Below are positions 33,324 to 45,222 of a DNA stretch of 64,000 bases, in pieces. The translations under genes were made by a program, and so were the position numbers. How positions within the stretch are numbered: the stretch's first letter is position 1; each line of letters begins with the position of its first letter. Source of the stretch: Uranotaenia lowii (Eukaryota; Arthropoda; Insecta; Diptera; Culicidae); the NCBI RefSeq assembly GCF_029784155.1, contig NC_073692.1:162035582-162099581 (forward strand), given 5' to 3'. The notes under the pieces were generated by a model. That model had not been told where the DNA came from. It worked only from the letters and a program-made list of their open reading frames with translations, and ran no database searches.

Positions 33324-34440
33324 TCGGCACAAAAGCGCTAATCCGCTATTCGCTAGTTAGTCCGCTAACTTTTCGTTAGCGGTTTAATTTTGTCGCTAAG
33401 TTTTGATTGATCTAGCGAATTAAAAAGTTTCGCTATTTTTTGGTTGCGCTAATTGAAGACCGCTAACTCCCATATATTTGTACCAATCTCCCGAATTATA
33501 AGTGACATAATAAACTTTTTGTCGTTAATCAGGTGACATTGTGCTTCAGTCTGATTGCTTAATTGGATAAGTTGGAGGATTGTGTACTCGAGTTAGAGAT
33601 AAGATGTATTTAGTGTCATTTTTCTATCTTCTAGCACTTTTTTTCGCAACAGAAGAAGATAACAATAAAAGGTGCTAAACAATATAAAACTATTTTTAAC
33701 ATTCCTTCATCAACATTTGTTTTCAAATGGTTGAGATATTTACTTTCACAGTTTAAGAGATTTTACAGATCAGTTCATATAATAATAAGATAATATTACC
33801 ATTGTAGCATTGGTTTTCAGATCAAATAGAAATTGTACATATGTTTACGTTTGACAATGCTCCTGCAAGTTTGGAAAAGGGGAGAACAAATTAAAGATTT
33901 TAAGTGATGAGATTGTAAAATATTGCAAAAACAACAAATAGAAATGAATTGCACAAAAGATTGTTTGCAACGAAGTTGCATACTATCAACTATGCACAAA
34001 ACCGATAAATCGAGCAAATTTTTATCTAATATTTAAATAAAAAAAAACAGATATGTCTCATGTTCCCCTTTATGTTCTTTTGCTTTTGTAGTTGTTTGAA
34101 ATTCGTTTTTTTTAAATAGTAGAACACCGAGAGTTGTTGAAATGCCCATCTTAGACAGTTTTTGTTTTGCTCATATAATTGTATGAAAATTCGATCAATT
34201 TATCTTATTTCAAATTAAATACTTTAAACATTATTTTCCCCCCTTAAGGAGTAGAAAAAATCAAGGGGGGGAGCGTGGCAAAAGAAGAATTTGATATTTG
34301 TTCCGGCCTTTATGTTGTTTAACAGTTAGCGATTAGCGCTTTAAGCTTAAAGCGATAACTTTTTCGGTACATTTAGCGTATTTTATTAGCGTTCGCTAAC
34401 TTTGAATGAGTTAGCGATCTAATTAGCGGCGCTATTTTTT
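33324..34440. repeat. Element with GCTAA/TTAGCG-rich termini
   Basis: The left 150 bp (from CAGTGTTCGGCACAAAAGCG) and the right 120 bp are dense in CGCTAA, GCTAAC, TTAGCG and AGCGAA, partly in inverted orientation. The interior (33500-34300) shows nothing recognisable. A CAGTG start fits a hAT terminus, but the matching right terminus was not found. Confidence 0.5.
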
Positions 34441-35689
34441 CAATTTTAAATCAGAAACCCTAAATTATGAATCATAAATATTGAATGCTGAATTTTACAT
34501 CCTGATAGTTGGATCTCGATTTTTTTCTGACACTTTACCACCATTTTAGCATTCGTGTCACATCTCGAATACTGAATCCTGATATTTATTTATCCATGAA
34601 TCTTGAATCCTGAATATTAAGTGCTGGTTCTTGGATCCAAAATAATGAATCCTGCAACAATCATCATAACAGGTTAAAATCCGACAGGAATTCTCTTCAC
34701 ACAATATACACTCAGGAACACATTCAGTATAATGCAAAGTAAGTACAACACAAAAAAAATATTTGTAAAGTTTCTAACAAAGAAACTAAAAAATAAAATA
34801 TTTTTGTTATTCCTTGAAGAAGGTCAAGATCAAAAACCGAAACGTCGGGAAAGTGGTTAAACTCTGTAATTTGCTTCCTACAGACTGAAATGCAACTAGA
34901 AAAAAAAAATAACTATAACAAATCAGTCGTTAAAAATTACCACACAAAAAAATACTGAAGCCTGAATTCAAAATGCTGAATCACAAATCCTTAATCCTAG
35001 GTATTGAATCCACAGTTAAAATCCTGATTCATAAATCTCAAATAATGAACCTTAATCCTGAATTCTGAAAACTGAATATTTAAACCTGGATTTTTCCTTT
35101 TTGGGAACTGACTTTCACTCCCACTTTCACTCGGATGAAACGCTCATGATAGGTTTCTAGTTGGAAAAAATCAAAGCCGAATGCTGCTGCCTGTAGTTCC
35201 TTAGAGAGTCGGCAGAGCGACAATGCGAGGTCAATGTAAACAAGATTCAAAAGCGAGAGCGGATTCGCATCAAAGTTAGTAGTTATTAATCATATTTTGA
35301 TGATGGAGTAAGGTTATTCGATAATAACAATCTTGACTCAGAACTGATGTCGAGACCTCGAAAACTATTCCAAAGTTAAGAATTCAGCTAGAATTCTTCA
35401 AAATTTTCTCTCCTATTTATAGTTATTCATTTCTGAATATTAAATTTTAAATAAACTTTAACTTATTCCAGAGATTCTTGTTCCATATAATCAAAATTTA
35501 CAATAAAAACTGTGTTGGAATACGTTGTTTCAATTTGGTTTCACATTTCCTTCAAAATTTGATTGTTTTGTTTTTGTTTCACATTCGGATTCAATGTTCA
35601 TGAACCTAATTCTTATGCAAAATTTTAACATAACAAATCGTTTTTTTTTTCATTTAGATTTGCAAGTCGGATTATAAAAACCTGTGCGG

Positions 35690-36205
35690 ATGCGGATGCG
35701 GACATTTGATCGATTTTTTCTCCAGTTATACAAAAATTTGCATGGAAGCCCCCTTCCCCTCTCCTATTTTCCCATTTGATGGAGGGAGGGGTTAAAAATA
35801 ATTAAAAAAAAACATTTATCGTTCCCAAAAATAATCCTAGCCAAATTTAGATCCTTTTGCTCGATTAGTGTAATTCTGCAGAAAGAGAGCCCCCACCTCT
35901 CTTTATTTCTCCCAATCGGAGGAGAGATGGGTTCCAAATACTCTTATAACCATTTCTCGTACCCTAATTCTATCCCATACCAAATAAGGTTCCATTTACT
36001 TGATAAATTTTGTTTAGACTTTTGATTGAAAGACCCCTCCCCCTACCTGTGAGAGGGACGAGTCTCAAACCATAAGAGGAAACTTTCCTGGCCCTCAATA
36101 CCCCCACCTGTCGAGTTTCATGCAAATCGGCTCAGTAGTTTCCGAGTCTATTTATAGGGAATAGATAGACAGAAATCTATTCTTATATTTATCGATGAGT
36201 CCCTC
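35690..36205 (-). mobile_element. Helitron 5' fragment
   Basis: On the minus strand, AGATTTCTGTCTATCTATTC followed by CCTATAAATAGACTCGGAA and a TGCATGAAACTCGACAGG block matches the 5' region of the Helitron at 39780-44406. It is followed (leftward) by about three CCCTCCC-rich satellite units. The 3' terminus is missing. Confidence 0.65.
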
Positions 36206-38179
36206 AGGAAAGGCTAGATTGACAGAGAAACTAAAGAAAATTTATAAACTTTTTATTTCAAAAATGTCAAAAAACTTACTGACTGCTGATTGTACTTCCT
36301 AGGCCAACGCATTACCGACTTTGAAAGAGGAGTCCGTTTCTGATGACCCCATTTCGAATTTAAAACCTACCAGGACTTAACATTAAGTCGTTAAAAACAT
36401 AGAGAAACTGAATTTTGAATTTAGATCGGGATTCTTGAATCCAGAGTCTTAATCTTGATACCTACCTAATCTCCGAATGTACATAGTTAACAACAGAATT
36501 CAAATATTGAAAACTTCTGCATTCAAATTCTTATCGAAAAATAATACGCCTGGCCTGAAATATACTCCTCACAATTGGGAAGTCAGAACACTTTTCGATT
36601 TTCCTCCTTTATATTTTTTCCGGATATATCATAGTGCGAAAACTTTTCCATTCGATTGCAAACTTTGGCACGCCCGGGCACGAGTCAATTTAAAAGTAGG
36701 TATTAGGTACGTTCACATAATCTGAAATCGATTTGCCCCGGATGGAGGCATGATTATATAATCGCTTTAATGCCATTCGAATTCAAACGGTTTCGTTTCA
36801 TTCTCCGTCCGTCATCCCTCCTTTCTCCAGTAGGTTTTAAATTGGCAGAATCGAACAACAACAAAAAAGATGTGATGGTGGGGAGCAAAAAAGTTTCCGA
36901 GGAAAATTGTGCCATTCCGGAGAAGGAAAATAACAAACGGAAAACCACATTGAAATGCCGTCTTAGGATTTTTCATACTTTCGTTCATTATTGTTTGAAC
37001 TACTTTTTTTTGGGTTCCATCTTGCCAGAGATGTGTCGCTCTCTGGAGTGCTGTTTGTTTGGATTCTTGTGGGTCGAGATCCGTTTCATCTTCAAATGGA
37101 ATTTCATTAGGTCTCTTTAGTGTAATTCAGCTGATATAACTCAATACATAGTTTTTTAAATAACGAAATCATAAGTTTCAAATGTTTGAAGGTTGGTTTT
37201 TTATTCTTTGCAAAAATCAAAGAAGGTGATAAAATTTTACGGAGTTTAACGTAGATTTATGAACATCAGTAATGACTTTACTCTGTTTATTATCAAACTA
37301 AAAAAAAGTTCAACTATTTTTTCGAATTCAAACAAAATCAAACATGTCTGCATTGGACAATCCCCTGCTGTTTGAAATATGAACAACGCTCAATTTCTGT
37401 GAAAGTTGTAAAAAAAGTCAAACAACGTAAAAAATAAAATTTTACCATCCCACTCTAGCTCTAAGCCGGATCGTTGAGTACCATAATTTAATTGTTTCGC
37501 TTTTGAAATGCATGGACAACTACCGATGGGTTAGTGCAAAATCAGAAAAAAAGTAAAATCTGTCCACCTATTTCCTGGTCGTTTGAATGGAACCAATTTT
37601 TTATCCCAAAACAATAACCCTGCATCCCAAAAGTCCTGTATCGTTTGAAATTTTCTATCTCTCATACAACAGGGGAATGAAACATTTTTATTCTGGAACT
37701 GGACCCTGCAAAAGGATGTTGTCGTCGTCTGTCCGGTTCTATGGAAAGCTTTTCTAAGCTGTTCGAATTGAGTAGATGCACTTTTTATTTGCTAGCCACA
37801 AAACCAACCTCTTAACATATGAAAGCTGCAAACGATGCACATCGGTTCGGTTGTAGCTTTATGTATCTTATCCCAGGGGGAGGATTTGGTTTTGGTGATT
37901 CGAAATTGTATTCTGATTCAACTTTTCCGCGTCATTCGATCGTTCACAATCGTTTGGCATTACAAAGTGCCATGGAAAGTAGACAAAAAAGTATGTATTT
38001 CATTCGGACAGTTTCAGAACACAGTTGCAATGTTGTTGAACATCGGTTGCACCAGGAAATTTCAATTCATAAACTTGAAAATGGAACTTTCCGAAGCGTC
38101 TGAAAAACAATGTCGACGAAAAAGTACCCATTAATGATAGAATAAATGTTCTTGGAATCGTTGCATTTTTTTCGTAAAA
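36206..38179. other. Unassigned, apparently unique sequence
   Basis: No transposon ends were recognised. Frames of 80-116 codons occur at 36770-37120 and 37819-38134 but overlap each other and show no recognisable domain. This could be host intronic DNA. Confidence 0.4.
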
Positions 38180-38292
38180 TAAAGTCTGTTTCACATAGAA
38201 TCTGGTCGCATCTTTTCATTTACTGCAGCGCCCCTAGTTGTCACATCGCAAATCTATTGACAGTGTTTTGATCCGGATGGTTTGTTCACTTA

Positions 38293-38421
38293 AGCCATAT
38301 TCGTTTTCATCCTGGTGGTGCACCGGTAGTGCACCAAGTGCTGTCAAAGCGTTTTTTTTATATGAAGATGACAGCAGTTGGTGCACAACCATCTTTCCAC
38401 CAAATGAAAACGAATATGGCT
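38293..38421. mobile_element. 129-bp palindromic MITE
   Basis: Perfect 18-bp inverted ends AGCCATATTCGTTTTCAT are flanked by TA (38291-38292, 38422-38423). The arms continue imperfectly (GGTGCACC/GGTGCAC), so the transcript could fold into a long hairpin. It is nested in the mariner element. Confidence 0.8.
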
Positions 38422-38473
38422 TAGTGGTGAAAATTTCATCAAGATTGAAGCAGTCAGTCAAAAGTTATCGACG

Positions 38474-39415
38474 ATGGAACGTGAAAGGCGAGAGAAAATT
38501 CTGCACACTCACGTAGAGGGGTAAAGATCGCATAATTCCTGAAATATCCAAAATCGATTGTAAATTCGGTGCTGCAACGTTACCGGGAGACCCTTACGGT
38601 GGATCGAGCAAAACAAACCAGGCGTAAAAGTGAAACATATGACCGGAAGCTGCGAGCATTCATCACGCATCCTTGCGTGATTTGGCGAAAAACTTCAAGA
38701 CGAACCACAGTACAGCTCGACGAATTTGTTTGCGAGAAGGCAAGCAAACACCCCAACAGGACGCTGAAACAAAACCTGGTTGCCAAAACAAGGGCAAGGA
38801 AGTTTTACGAGAAAGTGTTGACCAAGTACAACGGATGCATTTTGATGGACGACGAAACTTACGTCAAATGGATTTTTCACAAATATCCGGTAACAAATTT
38901 TACCTTACGAAGCGTAAAGGGAATGTTGCGGGTAGATTCAAGTTTGTTTTCGCAGATAAATTTGCTCGTAAGTTGATGATTTGGCAACGGATCTTTAGTT
39001 ATAGGAAGAAGACGAAGATTTTCATCACTGGGGACACAATGAATGGAAATGTTTAAAAGGAAGAATATATCCAGAAGAGGGTTTTGCCATTCATTCGGTC
39101 CCACAAAGGTCCGGTGAAGTTCTGGCCGGACCTGGCAAGCTACCACTATAGCCGGGATGTCGTTAAGTGGTATAAGGTGGTATTGTTGAAAAAAGTTTTC
39201 AATCCACCAAACTGTCCGGATTTTCGTCCCATCGAGAAATATTGGGCAATAATTAAGGGCAAACTGAAGAAATGTGGCAGAACCATGAAAAACCCGCTCA
39301 AATGGAAAAGTGGTGGATCAAGATAGCGAAGGAGGTTACCAGCAGTACTTTGCAGAAAATAATGGGTGGTATCACAAAAAAAGTTCAAAAATTCATCCGA
39401 AAAGCTGACGAATGA
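38474..39415 (+). pseudogene. DD37E mariner transposase, frameshifted
   Basis: The likely start is ATG at 38474 (MERERREKILHTHVEG), followed at once by a TAA. Conserved transposase sequence then continues across three frames. Blocks seen: LMDDETYVK with the first catalytic Asp (about 38845), NKFYLTKRKGNVAGRFKFVF, LMIWQ, KTKIFITGDTMNG followed by a stop, VKFWPDLAS with the second Asp, and NCPDFRPIEKYWA with the catalytic Glu. Relatives have 37 residues between second Asp and Glu; here about 34 remain because roughly 9 nt are missing after KWYK. It ends with TGA at 39413-39415. At least three frame lesions make it inactive. Its product would cut and paste DNA at TA sites. Confidence 0.85.
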
Positions 39416-39806
39416 TTTTTATGTATTCTTTCCTTAAAGTGCAATAAAAACCCTACAAAATGAGATTTTTACTTTTGTTGTACGATATTTCTTTGCGGAG
39501 AAATGATCTATTTTATCTGACCAAATTCTAAGTGAAACAGACTTTATAAGCCAGATGCTCAAACCGTATATTATTACAAAACATTAAATAATATATAAAC
39601 AGTTTCGTTCGAATCAAAATCATATAAACTAATCTGAACAAAGTCAAGGAATTACTCTAAAACAGGCATGTCAAACTCGTTTAGGTGTGCGGGCCGCATT
39701 AAAAAAAATTTATGACGTAGAGGGCCGCGGCCAAAATCAGTTAAATCGGTACATTCAGTTTTAGTTTATTTTGCAGTAATCAATATATATAAAAATGAAT
39801 TTCTGT

Positions 39807-41690
39807 TGTAGTCAGTGCTGCTCTGAATTTAAGACTTCTGTACGGTTTAAAATGCGCCACTCCTAAAAGGAGACCGCACAGCTGGTTTTTGCCCGGATGA
39901 GACTCCTTTGAACGAGTCGTTTTGCATTGCTCCCCGCACCAGGGGGAGTCAGAGACAGCTGACTACGAAAATCTCCGAAACGAACAAACTCAGACTTCCG
40001 CCTATCGCAGCGTTCGTCTGTCAACATAGACACGTGATCAACAACGCCTCAAACCAACCACCGACTAACGATCGTTCGACGACGCCCATACCCGAAAACA
40101 CTCATCATAGGACAGTCGAACGCTCATCCCAGAATAACTCCCCGAACCTGGAAGCGTGGTGGTCTCGATTTCAAATGCGCTAAGCGCAGAGCGAGTTAAC
40201 GAGTGGACTAACGACCGAAAGTGAAGTAGTCATTTCTTTTTCAGTTTAAAAACTCTGGCTAGGATTTGTATCGAATGTATTTAAAGGGCGGAAACATTAG
40301 TTTTTGATGGATACATAATTTTAATTAGGTTTTCTTAATTTTATAAGTAGCAAGAATTAACATGTTCTGGCTTAACGAACCCTATTCTATACCTAGCCGT
40401 GTGCCGTACTATCTAGACTTCTCCGTGCTCTCGTTTCATCTCTCTACCCGGGGGATTTTAGTTTTGCAAGGTTGGGGCGGTCATAAAAAGGGTGTCTATT
40501 GACAGGAATGCCTCATCAACCTGATTTTTGGGAAACGGGCTATTGATAACCGTTCCGCTTAAAAACGGTTATGATCGATCAAATAGTTTAATACGGGGGT
40601 TTCATCTTTTATGGATGGACCCCACTGGAAAGCACCTACTTGCGTGTTTTTATCTGCTGCTGTTGACTGGTGGCGACGGCAACGATGATTGGCTGCTCTC
40701 GGCTCCAGAATTTCGGTGAGTGGTGATTGGAAAGCAACAGTTTTCGGCCGGATGTAAGTTGATGTTGGCGGGGTTGCTTACACCGGATATACCTTCCAGT
40801 GCCACCAGATTGTCCCAGACTTCTTCAATCGCCGATATGGTGACGAATCGGGCGTGCTGGTGTTTTGTTAGCCAGCGAAGAAGCTGTGCCCAACGGGCGG
40901 GTGTCTCGGGGTGTGATGTGTGGCAGGGGGCCGGCTGATGCTTTGGGCGATCGCTATCGTTAGGAGAGGGCTTTTTAAAATAAAGAGCACGGTTTTATTT
41001 GGAGCACTATTTTACCTAGTTTCTTTCTTCGGCACACGAATATTAACGCTGGCACACGACACACTCTTGATTTCTAAACGAAATACTAAAGGAACGAATT
41101 AATAAACCTATTAGACCTGACACTTCACTTTATAAAGACATACCGACTATACCCGAACAAATACGCGCACAACCAACCTCGTGGGCAAACTGGGAATGAA
41201 TGTAAGGCTGTGAACCCTCAGATCAGGGAAAGCGCTATCAGACCTAGCTCCCCGGAACTACGTCATACATGAAAACCCTTGGGGCGGCTTGGGTTTTGTG
41301 AGCACGATCTAGTTGCTCGTTTTTGCTCCCAGATCCTCGCATCGAACTGTCCCTTTCCCACAAGACGGGGGAGATACATCCCGAACTCGCCCTCTAGAGA
41401 TTCTCAATCCAGGCCGTTACGCAATGAGAAAAAGGTCAACTATCATTAACCAATTCGTAACTATGTTGAAGCGTTTTTATTAAGTTCGACTCTAATGACT
41501 GAAGTATATCTTTTGAAGTTTATTATTTTTGAAGAAGGAATAAGGGCTCAGTAATAACTAATAATAATTTAACTGTTCAAAACAACGTAATACATGAAAC
41601 AAACATGATCCTTAAATTATTATTTTTATGAAGAGTAATCTATCTAATAAATGAACTATACAAAACATGTAACCAGGTACAACCGTTACA
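39807..41690. mobile_element. Solo-LTR candidate, 1.9 kb
   Basis: This segment interrupts the Helitron's TTTCTGTCTG microsatellite. It starts TGTAGTCAGTGC, ends CAACCGTTACA, and is flanked by CTGT on both sides (39803-39806, 41691-41694), although the target is itself (CTGT)n so the duplication is weak evidence. It is more GC-rich than the Helitron and shows no protein domain. TG...CA ends and a 4-bp duplication fit a Ty3/gypsy-type solo LTR; orientation is undecided. Confidence 0.62.
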
Positions 41691-44350
41691 CTGTCTGTCT
41701 GTCTGTCTGTCTGTCTGTTCCCTATAGACTCGAAAACTACTGAACCGATTTGCGTGAAACTTGGCAGGTAGGGGTATTGGAGGCCGGGGAAGGTTCCTAT
41801 TATGGTTTGAGACCCCTTCCTCTCTCAATAAGGGAGGGAGGGGCCTCCCAAACAAAAGACAATTTTTTGCATAACTCGAGCACCCATCAAGCAAATGGTA
41901 TCAAAATTGGCATGGGGTGGTATTTGAGTACGAAGAATATTCCTATGAATATTAGGTACCCCTCCCTCCTCTCAGTGGGGTGATAGGAAGGGGGGAGGGG
42001 AGCTACCTTACAATTTTTCATATAACTCGAAAACTAATCAAGATATTGGAACCAAATTTGGCACGGGAAGGTATTGGGATACGAAAAATACTTCAATGAT
42101 TATTTGAGACCCTTCCCCCTTTTTTGTAGAAAGGGAGGGGGCCTCTTTCATATTTTTTTACATAACTCAAAAACTAATAAAGCAAATGGAACCAAATTTG
42201 GCATGGGAGGGTATTTGGATATGAAAAATATTTCTATGATTATTTGAGACCCCTCCCTCTTTCCAGTGAGGGGATATAAACAAGGGAGGGGCCTCTTTTA
42301 TAATTTTTTACACAACTCAAAAACTAATTAAGCAAATGGAACCAAATTTGGCATGGGCGGGTATTTGGGAACGTGACATGTTCTAATGATTGTTTGAGAA
42401 CCCTTCTTTCTTCCAGTGGGGAGAAAGGAAAGAGGGAGGGGAGTTTCATACAATTTTTACATCATAACTAAAAAACTACAACAGCAAATGGAACCAAATT
42501 TGGCATGGAACCATATTTGGGTACGAGATGTGCTTCTATGAATATTTGGTATCCCTCACTCCTTCAAAGAGGTGGATGAAAGGGGGAGGAAAGGTCTCCC
42601 TTACAATTTTCAGTATAACTAGAGAGTTGATCGAGCAAATTTAACCATATTTGGCATATGTGGGTATTTGGATTCGAGAAATGTTTCTGTCATAAAATGA
42701 AGCTCCACCTTTTTTTCAGCGGAAAGATATTAAAAGGGAAGGGGAGCTTCCATGTAATTTTTTTTTTTGCATAACTCGAGAATTTATCGAGCAAATTGTT
42801 GCCAAACTTCGTAACAAAGGGTTTGTTTTTTTTTAAATATTGGTGTGTTTTTAGTTGTAGAATTTTTCCCGTGTAGAGTAAATAGTTTCCTATCCCCCTT
42901 TGAATATCCCTTTTCCTAATTGTTGCTGCATGGGTCGGTTGAGTTTGCAAAGCCAAACTAGCAACACTGGCGAAAGGAAAAGGAACTAGCGGTTTCAAGC
43001 TGACAGCGGCATAAAGTGTTGGGCTGCGAACCAGAACGGACGCCAATTGTTCTGGTCCGAGTGCTTTTTTATCGGACTCCACTCCACGTGCACTACTACC
43101 AGGAGTTCGCCGAAGTGTCCAGGTCTCCATCTTGCTCACTATATCCGGGTTTTTGGCCGTTTCGAGCAAGCGTGGAACCCGGCATATCCGGACTTGCGTG
43201 TCGACGGGTGACTAGGACACGGAGGATCAAGTCGAGTACGCCCACGTCCAACGGGTTTCGACTAGCACCATCAGCATTCATCAGCCCTCCTATCAACAGC
43301 AAACCAGCCGCCAAAGCCGTCCGGGGCGACCGATCGTTGGGTTAGCCTACCACCCTTGGCCTGAGGACGACAAGACCGAGCGAAGCAGAAGCGAGGACAG
43401 CCGGGTGGCCGAACCACTACCAAGCCACTTCCGGTGCCAGCCTACCTCGTGGTCGGATCCTGCTTGATGCACCACGTGCTACCACCTCGGAATGCCAGGT
43501 ATGAGCAACCGCTCCTAAACAGCAACAATCCTTTTCCTACAAAAATGTAAACCCCCCCAATAAATGTTAAAAATGTACCCTACTGTGTCGTGACACACCA
43601 AACCGAAATCCCTCCTGTTTGCATTTGTTCTGCCCAAGTCCGCCGTTTGATCACAACCACCTTTGGTCGTTAGTCCGCCTTTGGTAAGTGGAAAGCCGAT
43701 CCTGAGTAAAAATCGTCTGAGCTAGCCGGTTGTTACAAAATGAAACCAAATTTGCCATCAAAAAGTTTTTGAGTACGAAAAATACTTTTTCTATGTGAAA
43801 CAATTCCTTTCTTGCAGTAAGATGATAGAATTGGGGATATAGGAAGGGAAGAGGAGGCTTACATTTAACTCTTTTTTTACAAAATCCGAGAAATGGACAA
43901 AACTTAACATGAACAATCATTTTGGTATGATTCTATGATTATCTGACACACCATCCTCCTTTCAGTAAGTAGGTACATAGGAGGAGGGAGGTGAGCCCAA
44001 TACAATTGTGTTAGCATATGTTCTCAATTTATGCTAACGAAGCCAACAAATGGAAACAAATATGGCATGGAAAGGTACTTGGTTACGAGATATCTTTCTA
44101 CGATTGTTATAGATCCTTACGCTTTACAGTGTAGAGAGGGGAAGAAAGTAGAAGAGTCCATATAAATTTTTGTTGTAAAGCTTAAAAACTTATCAACCAA
44201 TGGAACTATATTTGATATAAGAGGATTTTTGGGAATTTCTGTTGAAATTCGAAACTCCAGCTGCAGCTCTCATTTTATAGCGATTGCTTATAAATTATGT
44301 TATAATTTGGTTTAAACTAATGCCAATAAAACAATAAAAATTTGAATAAT
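41691..44350 (+). repeat. Helitron tandem satellite, about 150-bp period
   Basis: About eleven units, each with GGAACCAAATTTGGCATGGG then GGTATTTGG, a CCCTCCC...GGGAGGGG purine/pyrimidine hairpin-like section and ATAACTCGAAAACTAAT. Unit marks are near 41748, 41898, 42048, 42188, 42338, 42488, 42640, 43742, 43895, 44050 and 44200. The first unit follows a CTGT microsatellite and TTCCCTATAGACTCG. Confidence 0.85.
42797..43737. mobile_element. Solo-LTR candidate, 941 bp
   Basis: It interrupts a satellite unit at GAGCAAAT|GGAACC. The ends are TGTTGCCAAAC and CCGGTTGTTACA, with AAAT at 42793-42796 and 43738-43741. It is GC-richer than the surrounding satellite and includes AATAAA near 43559. On the minus strand it would begin TGTAACAACCGGCTAGC, a common LTR start form. 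No internal retroelement region is present. Confidence 0.72.
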
Positions 44351-44989
44351 TTCTGAAAATATCATTTGATTTTGAAAGGTGTAGCAAAGCACACCGGGTC
44401 AGCTAGTATTTTACATAAAAATCAGTGGAGTTTTTTTTGTAACAATTTAAGACGGGGCTACGCGGGCCGCATTGACCTAAACCGCGGGCCGCATGCGTCC
44501 CGCGTACCCCCAGTTTGACATGCCTGCTCTAAAACATTCAAGAGAAAAAAGAAATAAATCACTTGAAGTTTAAATTTTTCATTGTTTTAAAGCAGTAGTG
44601 TTAAAATCGTATCAAAATCGTTTTTGAACACAAAGTCCAAAAATTTCAAAAAGAAATTTGAGTTTTTTATTTGATTTAGCAAATGATCGTAATCAACCCG
44701 GGCAAAATCTGGGAATTTTCAAACAATATCTATGCATTCTGGCCAGATTTGACATATGTATCTTGAATTCTTTATTGCATTTTTGGGCAAGTCTAGATAT
44801 ATCAAGAAAATCCAGAATAAACGATAATCAAAGTATAAAACCATACTTGTCAGTATTCTCATGTACGATTTACAGTGAAAGAAACACAGATAAACCTAAT
44901 ATGTTTTACTGGAACCATAAGTTATTGATTATTGTGTAGTATTTTCAACATTACTTTTGGATATTTTATGAATTATCCAAAATCATATG

Positions 44990-45120
44990 AAAAATTTGAC
45001 AAATCTGTTATTGTATAAATAAATATTCGGCCTATTCGGCTGAATATAAAGAAGTTCGATGAGCCGAATATTCGGTTTAACGGTTTTTGACGCTAAATAT
45101 TCGGCGGTTATATCCGAGGT
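44990..45120. repeat. TATTCGGC-rich segment
   Basis: GAATATTCGG, TATTCGGCC and related inverted motifs occur about six times in 120 bp. It resembles the motif-dense terminus of a decayed DNA transposon; boundaries are not found. Confidence 0.35.
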
Positions 45121-45222
45121 CAAACATTTTCTTTCTCTTTTACTAAAAAAGTATTAAAAATTGATTACACTCGGCAAAAAAAGCTTTGCCCGAGAGCTAT
45201 TAATATTCAAATGCATTAGATA

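Larger units (their letters stand above)
32460..35090. repeat. Degenerate TCCTGAA-type tandem repeat field, broken by insertions
   Basis: About 32470-32985, 33180-33310, 34440-34660 and 34960-35090 consist of a decayed heptamer-like pattern (CCTGAAT, with CTGAATC and TGAATCTTGAAT variants). Gaps are filled by an inverted-repeat element (32987-33173), a GCTAA-rich element (33324-34440) and an unassigned segment (34660-34960). No coding sequence. Confidence 0.75.
38182..39544 (+). mobile_element. DD37E-type mariner element, degenerate
   Basis: Inverted ends AAGTCTGTTTCACATAGAAT at the left and AAGTCTGTTTCACTTAGAAT on the opposite strand at the right are flanked by TA (38180-38181, 39545-39546). 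It encodes a broken transposase (38474-39415) and has a small MITE (38293-38421) in its left untranslated region. Full-length mosquito DD37E elements are about 1.3 kb, so apart from the MITE the copy is near full length. Confidence 0.88.
39780..44406 (+). mobile_element. Non-autonomous Helitron with 150-bp satellite and two nested LTRs
   Basis: The 5' end is TCAATATATATAAAAATGAA and the 3' end ACCGGGTCAGCTAG, with a GGTGT/ACACC stem (44378-44395) before it; it sits between A and T. It has no coding capacity. After removal of the two inserted LTR-like segments (39807-41690, 42797-43737) about 1.8 kb remains, nearly all tandem satellite. Confidence 0.9.
39663..44526. mobile_element. hAT MITE (CAGGCATGTCAAACT ends) hosting a Helitron
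   Basis: Both ends read inward CAGGCATGTCAAACT, with GCGGGCCGCA motifs just inside. CTCTAAAA is duplicated exactly at 39655-39662 and 44527-44534. Without the Helitron at 39780-44406 the element is only about 237 bp, hence a MITE. Confidence 0.92.

Noticed and set aside
32460..35090. Telomeric repeat
   Set aside because: The CCTGAAT-type unit is not the insect TTAGG repeat and is too degenerate.
36770..37120. Plus-strand frame of 116 codons (with an overlapping minus-strand frame)
   Set aside because: No recognisable family or splice context; composition is consistent with chance.
42690..43169. Minus-strand frame of 159 codons
   Set aside because: It straddles the boundary between a Helitron satellite unit and the inserted LTR candidate, so it cannot be a real gene.
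41691..44350. CRISPR-like array
   Set aside because: Units are contiguous diverged satellite repeats of about 150 bp without conserved short repeats and unique spacers, inside a eukaryotic Helitron.
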